This document shows positions 29,317 through 35,270 of a stretch of DNA of 35,270 nucleotides, in pieces (positions within the stretch are counted from its first letter, which is position 1; each line of letters starts with the position of its first letter). Source of the stretch: Domibacillus sp. (GTDB taxonomy: Bacteria > Bacillota > Bacilli > Bacillales > Domibacillaceae); assembly GCA_031177795.1 (NCBI GenBank), contig JAPSKG010000001.1, positions 1 to 35,270 of the forward strand, read 5' to 3'. Made by a program: the position numbers and the translations under genes. The notes under the pieces were generated by a model, which ran no database searches, was not told the origin of the DNA, and saw only the letters and a list, made by a program, of their open reading frames with translations.

Positions 29317-32300
29317 TTGAAAGTAAGCAAGTTTTCCATTGACAGGCCTGTTTTTACAACAGTCGTGATGTTTTTAGTTATCATTCTTGGAATTGTCTCG
29401 CTTACGCGTATTCCATTAAAATTAATTCCAGAGCTAAATCCGCCATTTGCGGCTGTGGTTACAGCATATGAAGGGGCAGGGCCAACAGAAGTATCAGAGA
29501 AAATTACAAAACCGCTGGAAAAAAGTTTATCAACACTTCCTGGCATTGACAGTATTTCGTCTACATCGCAGGAAGGATCAAATTTTATTTTTCTTGAATT
29601 TTCTTGGAGCACGGATATTGATGATGTGCAAAACGACGTATTGCAAAGAATTGGCCAGACGCCTATGCCAGAAGGGGCGGGAGAGCCTCAATTTTTAAAA
29701 TTTGATCCATCCCAATTTCCTATCATCCAGCTGTCGCTTCAGTCAAATGATGAAAAAAGTCTTGAGCAGCTTTCCGAGGTTCTTCAAACAGACTTGTCTG
29801 CTGTTGAGGGTGTCGCGAACGTTTCAGTCACGGGCATTACAGCAGAAGATGTGCTGATTGAATTAAATGAAAAAAAGCTTGAAGAATACGGATTGGGGCA
29901 AGCGGATGTTGTCCAGATTATTCAAGCAAACAATGTATCACTTCCCGGAAATACAATTGAATCTGATGGGAAAACGCTGACGACCCGTGTGATTAGTCAG
30001 TTAACCTCAACAGAGGAAATAAAAAACTTAACGATCACTGTTAACCCGTTAACAGGAGAAAAGATAACAGTTGGTGATGTTGCTTTTGTTGAAGTAAAGC
30101 CTTTTAACGAAAATACGATCACGAGAGCTAACGACCGGCCCGCGGTTTTGTTTAGTGTGCTTCAAGAATCAGACGCTAACACAGCAGAAGTATCAAAAGC
30201 ATTTCAAGAGAAATTGGATGAATTGATGGAAAGCAGTCAATATAAAGAGGTGCAGGCGGATATTTTATTTGATCAAGGTGATTACATTCGCCTGGCCATT
30301 GGCAACATTGGTAATTCACTGATCGTAGGCGGTATACTGGCAATGGTCGTGCTTTTTTTCTTTTTGCGCAATGTGAAAAGCCCGCTTATTATTGGCGTTG
30401 CCATTCCTTACTCGGTTATTATCACATTTGTGCTAATGTATTTTGCTGGTTTCAACTTAAACATTATGACACTTGGCGCTCTTGCTCTCGGGATTGGTAT
30501 GCTCGTTGACAATGCCATTGTTGTCATTGAAAACATTTACCGTCATTTATCGATGGGGAAAAGCCCGAAAACAGCTGCTTATGATGGTGCAAAAGAAGTG
30601 GGTGCAGCTGTTACAGCTTCTACCTTGACCACAGTTGCTGTTTTTTTACCGGTTGTTTTTCTTTCAGGCATTCTCGGACAAATTTTCAAAGAGTTTGCGT
30701 TAACCATTTCTTTTAGCTTGCTTGCTTCGCTTGTTGTGTCTTTAACAGTTGTTCCTATGATGGCAAGCCGCTTTTTAACCGCAATACCTGAAGATGTAGA
30801 GCGCAAGAGGCAAACATCGCGCCGCTTTGTTGTATTTGAAAAAGCTGTCAGGTGGTCACTTTCTCATCGTGCAATCGTTCTTTTAGTGGCCTTTGTTTTG
30901 CTGGCAGGCGGTGTTTTTGGGCTTACAACAGTTGGAACACAATTTTTGCCTCCGACAGATGAAGGGTTTGTTACAGTGCGTGTTGAAACAGAAGAAGGTA
31001 CATCGCTTGCAGAAACAAATAAAGTAGTGGAAGCAGTAGAAAAAGTTCTTGCCGAAGAAAATGATACTCAAGTATATGTAAGCTTAATTGGATCAACCCA
31101 GGAAGAAGCCTTTAGAGGAACTGGGGAAGCAAACGAAGCAGAGTTGTATGTGAAAATGACAAAAGCGCGAGAGCAGTCTATTTTTGAATTTGTGGAAAAA
31201 GTGGAACCATCAGCAGAAGCAGCTGCTTTTTCGGTTAACAAAACAGCAGAAGTAACGTTTAATCTTCAGTCCGCTTCAGGCAGTTCACCACAAACACTGA
31301 CATTCAACGTTAGAGATGCAGATAAATCTCGCCTTGAGCAAACAGTAGAAAACATTCAAACAAAATTGAAAACCATTGATGGGGTTTTGGATGTACATAC
31401 GGACCGTGATGAAACAGCGAAGGAAATTCAAATAACTGTTAATCGTGAGGAAGCCCAAAAAGCTGGCTTTGTTCCGGCTCAGGTGGCCCAGATTGTGAAT
31501 GATGCAACTCGTGGGGTTTTTGCCACACAGATTATTGAGGAAAAATCATCGGAAGTAAAAACGGTGTATGTGCGATATGATGAACGTGTAACAGCCAATC
31601 TTGAACGGCTGAAAAAAATGCTTGTGAAAACCCCGTCCGGAAACTTTGTTGCTTTAGAAACAATTGCAACTATCAAAACAGCAAATGGTCCTGTTAACAT
31701 TCGCCATATTGAAGGGCAGGACGCCGTTCAATTTACTGTAACATATGCCACGGAAACAAATTTAGGTGATGTGGCTGAAAAGGTGGATAAAAAAATTGAA
31801 TCCTTAAAATTGCCCGATGAAACAAGTATTTCATATAGCGGCGACCAGGAGCTGTTAAATAACTCAAAAGACGATATGATACTGGCAGTTATTCTGGCAG
31901 TTATTCTGGTTTATATTGTGATGGCCGCGCAGTACGAATCATTTAAGTATCCATTTGTTATTATGTTTACAGTGCCTCTTATGATTGTCGGCGTGTCGCT
32001 TTCACTTCTTGTAGTAAAACTTCCTCTTAGTATTCCAGCAGTTATTGGAATATTAATTCTTGTCGGTATAGTTGTAAACAATGCGATTGTCATTGTGGAC
32101 TATATTTTACAGCGGAAGAGGGAAGGGTTAAATAGTGCAGAAGCCATTGTTCAATCGGTAAAAGATCGTGTTCGCCCCATTTTAATGACTTGTTTAACAA
32201 CAATCCTTGGCCTTGTTCCGCTTGCCTCTGGAATTGGAGATGGCACCGAGATCAATCAGCCGATGGGAATTGTCGTGATCGGCGGGTTAATTTCAAGTAC

Positions 32301-32391
32301 ATTTCTGACTTTGTTTGTTATTCCAGTTGTGTTTAGCTTGTTTGATCGGCAAACAAGGCGGCAAAATCGTTTACAAGAAAAAAATGAGTAA
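29317..32391 (+). CDS. RND-family efflux transporter permease
   Basis: This is a large proton-driven pump of the AcrB/SwrC superfamily. From the TTG at 29317 it is 1024 aa, with an internal two-fold repeat: one membrane helix (about residues 12-30), a large extracytoplasmic domain, a bundle of helices (about 335-510), then the same plan again. Helix 4 carries GMLVDNAIVVIENIYR, keeping one of the two AcrB aspartates (DD becomes DN); the second half has VGIVVNNAIVIVDYILQRKR. TTG 29317 is 6 bases after GAGGGGGA; the upstream GTG at 29293 has no ribosome site. No membrane-fusion partner is adjacent. Substrates are unknown. Confidence 0.92.
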   Translation: MKVSKFSIDRPVFTTVVMFLVIILGIVSLTRIPLKLIPELNPPFAAVVTAYEGAGPTEVSEKITKPLEKSLSTLPGIDSISSTSQEGSNFIFLEFSWSTDIDDVQNDVLQRIGQTPMPEGAGEPQFLKFDPSQFPIIQLSLQSNDEKSLEQLSEVLQTDLSAVEGVANVSVTGITAEDVLIELNEKKLEEYGLGQADVVQIIQANNVSLPGNTIESDGKTLTTRVISQLTSTEEIKNLTITVNPLTGEKITVGDVAFVEVKPFNENTITRANDRPAVLFSVLQESDANTAEVSKAFQEKLDELMESSQYKEVQADILFDQGDYIRLAIGNIGNSLIVGGILAMVVLFFFLRNVKSPLIIGVAIPYSVIITFVLMYFAGFNLNIMTLGALALGIGMLVDNAIVVIENIYRHLSMGKSPKTAAYDGAKEVGAAVTASTLTTVAVFLPVVFLSGILGQIFKEFALTISFSLLASLVVSLTVVPMMASRFLTAIPEDVERKRQTSRRFVVFEKAVRWSLSHRAIVLLVAFVLLAGGVFGLTTVGTQFLPPTDEGFVTVRVETEEGTSLAETNKVVEAVEKVLAEENDTQVYVSLIGSTQEEAFRGTGEANEAELYVKMTKAREQSIFEFVEKVEPSAEAAAFSVNKTAEVTFNLQSASGSSPQTLTFNVRDADKSRLEQTVENIQTKLKTIDGVLDVHTDRDETAKEIQITVNREEAQKAGFVPAQVAQIVNDATRGVFATQIIEEKSSEVKTVYVRYDERVTANLERLKKMLVKTPSGNFVALETIATIKTANGPVNIRHIEGQDAVQFTVTYATETNLGDVAEKVDKKIESLKLPDETSISYSGDQELLNNSKDDMILAVILAVILVYIVMAAQYESFKYPFVIMFTVPLMIVGVSLSLLVVKLPLSIPAVIGILILVGIVVNNAIVIVDYILQRKREGLNSAEAIVQSVKDRVRPILMTCLTTILGLVPLASGIGDGTEINQPMGIVVIGGLISSTFLTLFVIPVVFSLFDRQTRRQNRLQEKNE

Positions 32392-32398
32392 GTATAAT
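32370..32398 (+). promoter_or_regulatory. SigA promoter of the Mn riboswitch-terC unit
   Basis: TTTACA (32370-32375) and a perfect TATAAT (32393-32398) are 17 bp apart. It lies across the last codons of the RND gene. Confidence 0.78.
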
Positions 32399-32428
32399 GA
32401 TATACAAGAAAACAATATTTCTTTGACG

Positions 32429-32537
32429 AAAAGTCGAAGGGGAGTAGCGTTAGGTGGAAACCTAAAGCAGGGCCGTCATTTCATGGATAAAGCAACAAGC
32501 TATCCATCGGTGCTGCTGGCATGAAGAAAAACATGCT
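32429..32537 (+). ncRNA. yybP-ykoY (manganese) riboswitch
   Basis: The leader has the conserved parts of this family: GAAGGGGAGTAGCGT at 32435-32450, a short hairpin TAGGTGGAAACCTA, then GGGCCGTCATTTCATGGATA and the 3' part ATCGGTGCTGCTGGCATG. GGATA/TATCC and GCATG/CATGC stems flank the core. Members sense Mn2+ and turn on export proteins. A terminator follows at once, and the downstream gene is TerC-family, a common partner (as in B. subtilis ykoY). Confidence 0.87.
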
Positions 32538-32538
32538 T

Positions 32539-32583
32539 AGCGAGACCTTTGCCTGTAACCAGGGCAGAGGTCTCGCTTTTTTG
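32539..32583 (+). terminator. Expression-platform terminator of the Mn riboswitch
   Basis: AGCGAGACCT (32539-32548) pairs with AGGTCTCGCT (32568-32577), with an inner GCCTG/CAGGGC stem, then six Ts. Confidence 0.9.
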
Positions 32584-32648
32584 TTTTCTAAGTGCATGTT
32601 TTAGTGTGGGAATGGAAAGGTATAAAGTGACTGGAAGGAGAGAAGGAA

Positions 32649-33437
32649 ATGGATACTGCCCTGTTGCTTGAATACAGCTGGGTGCTCGCGGTCTTGATTC
32701 TGCTGGAAGGAATTCTCGCGGCCGACAACGCTGTAGTAATGGCTGTCATGGTCAAGCATTTGCCAAAAGAAGAACAGAAAAAAGCCCTGTTTTATGGTCT
32801 TCTGGGAGCACTTTTATTTCGACTCGCTGCTTTGTTTCTTATTGCGCTTCTTGTACAAGTTTGGCAGGTGCAGGCAATCGGTGCCCTGTACTTATTTTTT
32901 ATTTGCTTTAGCCATTTGTATAAGCAATGGAAAGAAAAAGGTGAGAAAATTGAAGGGCATGGGCTGGCACAAGAAACAAAAGGATCTTCTTTTTGGATGA
33001 CAGTATTAAAGGTTGAAGTGGCCGATATTGCGTTTGCGATTGACTCCATGCTTGCAGCTGTTGCTCTTGCTGTTACCCTTCCGAAAACCGGGTGGGGGCA
33101 AATTGGCGGTATCGACTCCGGTCAATTTCTTGTTATGTTTCTGGGCGGGTTTATAGGAGTAGTCATTATGCGCTTTGCAGCTACATGGTTTGTGCGCTTG
33201 CTGCAGAAATATCCAACGCTTGAGACTGCAGCGTTTTTAATTGTGGGCTGGGTAGGTGTTAAGCTTGCTGTTTTTACGCTGGCACATCCGGCGCTCGCTG
33301 TACTGGATGAACATTTTCCGGAATCTAAGCCGTGGAAGTTGATTTTTTGGTTAGTATTGATCGGCATTGCAGCCGGTGGTTATCTTGTAGCAAGGGCAAA
33401 AGGATCGGGAAAAAAGTTTGGAAACCAAGGAGGTTAA
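32649..33437 (+). CDS. TerC-family membrane protein (YkoY-like, probable Mn2+ exporter)
   Basis: The 262-aa integral membrane protein matches the TerC family: LLEGILAADNAVVMAVMVKHLP near residue 20, with acidic residues inside a helix that probably bind metal, and the repeat-related block VEVADIAFAIDSMLAAVALAVT near residue 123. About seven helices are visible. Bacillus TerC-type proteins behind yybP-ykoY riboswitches have been linked to manganese efflux or metalation of secreted proteins, so a Mn2+ role is likely but inferred. AAGGAG precedes the ATG. The transcription unit has its own promoter, riboswitch and terminator. Confidence 0.9.
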   Translation: MDTALLLEYSWVLAVLILLEGILAADNAVVMAVMVKHLPKEEQKKALFYGLLGALLFRLAALFLIALLVQVWQVQAIGALYLFFICFSHLYKQWKEKGEKIEGHGLAQETKGSSFWMTVLKVEVADIAFAIDSMLAAVALAVTLPKTGWGQIGGIDSGQFLVMFLGGFIGVVIMRFAATWFVRLLQKYPTLETAAFLIVGWVGVKLAVFTLAHPALAVLDEHFPESKPWKLIFWLVLIGIAAGGYLVARAKGSGKKFGNQGG

Positions 33438-33440
33438 AAA

Positions 33441-33475
33441 AAACGCTTCGAACAAAACAGTTCGAAGCGTTTTTC
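33441..33475 (+). terminator. Terminator of the terC-family gene
   Basis: AAACGCTTCGAAC and GTTCGAAGCGTTT pair perfectly around AAAACA, followed by Ts. Confidence 0.93.
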
Positions 33476-33539
33476 TTTGAAAAAGCGCATAACTCGCAGC
33501 AGGTGAGAAGATAGTATAAAGAGAAAAGAGGGTATGATG

Positions 33540-34763
33540 ATGGACTTAAGATCAGGAAACGTTTACTGGCCGGATTTGCTTTGTAACCCGCCTTCTTACT
33601 CATGCGTGGAAAAAAATCTGGAGTGCGATGTGTTAATTGTTGGGGCTGGTGTATCAGGTGCATGCTGTGCTTACGAACTGAAAAACACTGGCTTAAACGT
33701 TATATTAATTGAGAAGGAAAGAGTAGCAGCAGGCAGCACCAGTGCAAACACAGGACTTCTGCAGTTTTCCAGCGATCAACTGTTACACCAGGCTATCCAG
33801 GCTTTTGGAGAAAAAGCAGCAGTTGAACACTATAAACGGTGCTGCAAAACGATTGTACGGCTTAACAATCAAATTATTCCACAACTGCCGATAAATCCTG
33901 ACCTGGTAATGCGTAAAAGCTTGTTTTTCGCAAGCAGTGAAAAAGATCAAAAAACAATACAGCTCGAGTATGAAGCACTGAAAAAAGCAAAATTTAATGT
34001 ACAGTACGCAGATAAAAGAGAAATGACAGAATGGGTGCCATTTACCCGCCCGGCAGCGCTTATTACAACCGGAGATGCAGAAATCAATCCATACAAGTTA
34101 ACTCATGGACTGATTTCCGCTGCCGCCCATGCAGGTGTGAAAGTTTTTGAGCAAACGGAAGTGACTGTAAAAAAAGCCAGTAATAAAAGCGTTGAGTTTT
34201 TAACAAAAAGCGGTTATATAATTAAAGCAAAAAAAGTTATTTTTGCTCAAGGATATGAAGCGCAGGAAACAAAAAAAGAAAAAGACGTAGTGATTAATAG
34301 AACATACGCTATTGTGACAAATCCAATTTTGGATTTGTCTTTTTGGAAAGAAAAAATAATGATTTGGGAAACAGCCCGTCCGTACTTTTATGCTCGCACA
34401 ACGGCTGATAAACGTATTATTATAGGAGGATTGGATGAACAGGTAATGTATCTTAAAAAAACTGACCGGAAACTAGAGGCCAAACAAGTTCAGTTAATTA
34501 AAGAACTAGAAAAATGGTTTCCGCCTTTACAAAATCACATTCACGCAGAGTATAAATGGAGCGGGTTGTTTGCAAACACACCGGACAGCCTGCCGGTTAT
34601 CGGCCGGTATGAACAATTTCCAAACAGCTATTTTTTGCTTGCTTATGGTGGAAACGGCACCGTTACCAGCCTTTTGCTGTCAAAGCTGATCACCCGGCAC
34701 ATAATGGGGAAAAAAGATGATGCCTTTTCATTTTATTTGCGTGCCCGGCTTTATAAAAACTAA
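33540..34763 (+). CDS. FAD-dependent oxidoreductase (DAO / glycine oxidase-like family)
   Basis: The protein is about 407 aa and has the D-amino acid oxidase-like fold. A Rossmann FAD motif lies near residue 31 (VLIVGAGVSGACCAYEL), followed by IEKERVAAGSTSANTGLLQFSSD, a typical start of this family, and the C-terminal FAD contact block ANTPDSLPVIGRYEQFPNSYFLLAYGGNGT. These enzymes oxidise amines or amino acids; the substrate is unknown, and nothing next to it clarifies it. Three tandem ATGs (33534, 33537, 33540) follow GAGGGT; the third has the best spacing, so it was chosen. The true start may be up to two codons earlier. Confidence 0.88.
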   Translation: MDLRSGNVYWPDLLCNPPSYSCVEKNLECDVLIVGAGVSGACCAYELKNTGLNVILIEKERVAAGSTSANTGLLQFSSDQLLHQAIQAFGEKAAVEHYKRCCKTIVRLNNQIIPQLPINPDLVMRKSLFFASSEKDQKTIQLEYEALKKAKFNVQYADKREMTEWVPFTRPAALITTGDAEINPYKLTHGLISAAAHAGVKVFEQTEVTVKKASNKSVEFLTKSGYIIKAKKVIFAQGYEAQETKKEKDVVINRTYAIVTNPILDLSFWKEKIMIWETARPYFYARTTADKRIIIGGLDEQVMYLKKTDRKLEAKQVQLIKELEKWFPPLQNHIHAEYKWSGLFANTPDSLPVIGRYEQFPNSYFLLAYGGNGTVTSLLLSKLITRHIMGKKDDAFSFYLRARLYKN

Positions 34764-34804
34764 AAAGCAGGGAACCCGTATTTTGGTTCACTGCTTTCTG
34801 CTTT
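34762..34804. terminator. Bidirectional terminator
   Basis: AAAGCAG-GAACC pairs with GGTTC-CTGCTTT, with one internal mismatch. A and T tracts on both sides serve the FAD enzyme and the converging right-edge gene. Confidence 0.75.
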
Positions 34805-35270
34805 TAAATATGAAGCTGGATCGCTTTTTTTGAAATGAAAAACAAAGAAGAGCCAGCACCGGCTGGATCGAAATTAGCAAGCAGGTAGCCGGGCGATACA
34901 ACCCATTGGCCGTCTTGTTTCATCATTTGGACAGGTTCTACAACAGTATGTTTATACAGCTCTTTTTCTTGAAGCTGAAGCGACGCAAAAGCTTCTCCGG
35001 CAGCCAATGGATTTTCAAGCAGCAGTTTATATACAGCTGCCCGTTCTGAAGAGTCCAAAAAAGAATCCCACCATGGCTTTCTCGGTTTATAACGCTGGTT
35101 ATTTAAATAATCGTATTTCATAATGCTTTCAACAGAGCTGGCATTTTCCGGATACACTTCTTTTAAAAAAGAAAACAAGCGCTTAAACAAATCTTCAAGC
35201 TGATGGCCGATCCGTCCCCAGCCTTGCTTTTCCCAGTAAGAACCAAAACCCTGGAAAAAGTCAAATGGAG
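34804..35270 (-). CDS. C-terminal part of a probable B12-binding radical SAM protein (DUF4080 end), partial
   Basis: The frame is open on the minus strand from the stop at 34804 to the window edge, so the gene continues beyond it. The visible 155 residues begin PFDFFQGFGSYWEKQGWGR and contain KPWWDSFL and a carboxy end SSLFFISKKAIQLHI. The stretch with F-x-x-F-x-x-YWE matches my memory of the DUF4080 domain found at the C-terminus of B12-binding radical SAM proteins in Bacilli; the catalytic CxxxCxxC and B12-binding parts would be outside. No internal start is convincing, so the TTG at 35190 is not the gene start. If right, this protein would use the cobalamin made by the left-edge operon. 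Confidence 0.6.
   Translation of the reverse strand, partial: PFDFFQGFGSYWEKQGWGRIGHQLEDLFKRLFSFLKEVYPENASSVESIMKYDYLNNQRYKPRKPWWDSFLDSSERAAVYKLLLENPLAAGEAFASLQLQEKELYKHTVVEPVQMMKQDGQWVVSPGYLLANFDPAGAGSSLFFISKKAIQLHI

Noticed and set aside
35188..35190. TTG at 35190 as start of the right-edge minus-strand gene
   Set aside because: The frame remains open to the window edge and the upstream residues are conserved in character, so the gene is simply cut by the window.
1..35270. CRISPR arrays, insertion sequences, tRNA or rRNA genes
   Set aside because: No direct repeat array, transposase frame, terminal inverted repeats around a gene, or recognisable tRNA/rRNA sequence was seen on either strand.

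Overview
The window is a chromosomal segment of a low-to-moderate-GC, Gram-positive, spore-former-type bacterium, almost certainly a member of the Bacillaceae. Evidence: strong AGGAGG-type ribosome binding sites, SigA-type promoters, Bacillus-type SAM, TPP and Mn2+ riboswitches, consensus-like Fur, CodY and SigB sites, and proteins that read like Bacillus orthologues (MetI/MetC, PpiB, YtsJ-type malic enzyme, YuiD). The encapsulin closely resembles, from memory, the one described in Quasibacillus (Bacillus) thermotolerans. A Domibacillus- or Quasibacillus-like genus is a reasonable guess, but the sequence alone does not prove it. I see no tRNA, rRNA, CRISPR array, insertion sequence or prophage.

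Layout. (1) 1-5.7 kb: the 3' part of an anaerobic cobalamin operon (cbiF-cbiG-cbiA), translationally coupled to a complete ECF-type cobalt importer (cbiM-N-Q-O). (2) 6.0-8.9 kb: a CNNM/CorC membrane protein with an odd translation start region, then nicotinate phosphoribosyltransferase. (3) 9.0-10.8 kb: an iron-storage nanocompartment operon of IMEF cargo, encapsulin shell and a 2Fe-2S ferredoxin. Both IMEF and ferredoxin carry a TVGSL cargo-loading peptide, at opposite ends of the proteins. Convergent to it is an unrecognised 159-aa gene whose promoter contains a near-perfect Fur box. (4) 11.5-14.4 kb: a carboxymuconolactone-decarboxylase-family protein and a polar amino acid ABC importer. 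(5) 14.4-16.7 kb: an FtsH-like membrane AAA protease (minus strand) and the PpiB prolyl isomerase. (6) 16.8-19.7 kb: a TPP-riboswitch-controlled thiamine salvage operon, thiW-thiM-thiD-thiE. (7) 19.8-23.1 kb: a lipid kinase, a YuiD-family membrane protein, a small unknown protein and a malic enzyme with an exact CodY box at its promoter.

(8) 23.3-25.7 kb: a SAM-riboswitch-controlled metI-metC transsulfuration operon. (9) 25.8-29.2 kb: a small stress membrane protein with a SigB-like promoter, a CNT nucleoside transporter and release factor 3. (10) 29.3-33.4 kb: a solitary RND efflux pump, then a yybP-ykoY manganese riboswitch controlling a TerC-family transporter. (11) 33.5 kb to the end: an FAD-dependent oxidoreductase and, running off the right edge on the minus strand, the C-terminus of a probable B12-binding radical SAM protein.

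A common theme is metal and cofactor homeostasis: cobalt/B12, iron storage with Fur control, Mn2+, NAD, thiamine and SAM. The standout system is the encapsulin operon and its Fur-controlled neighbour. The nanocompartment type is known; the 159-aa neighbour and the histidine-rich tail of the cargo are the parts I cannot explain from known families.
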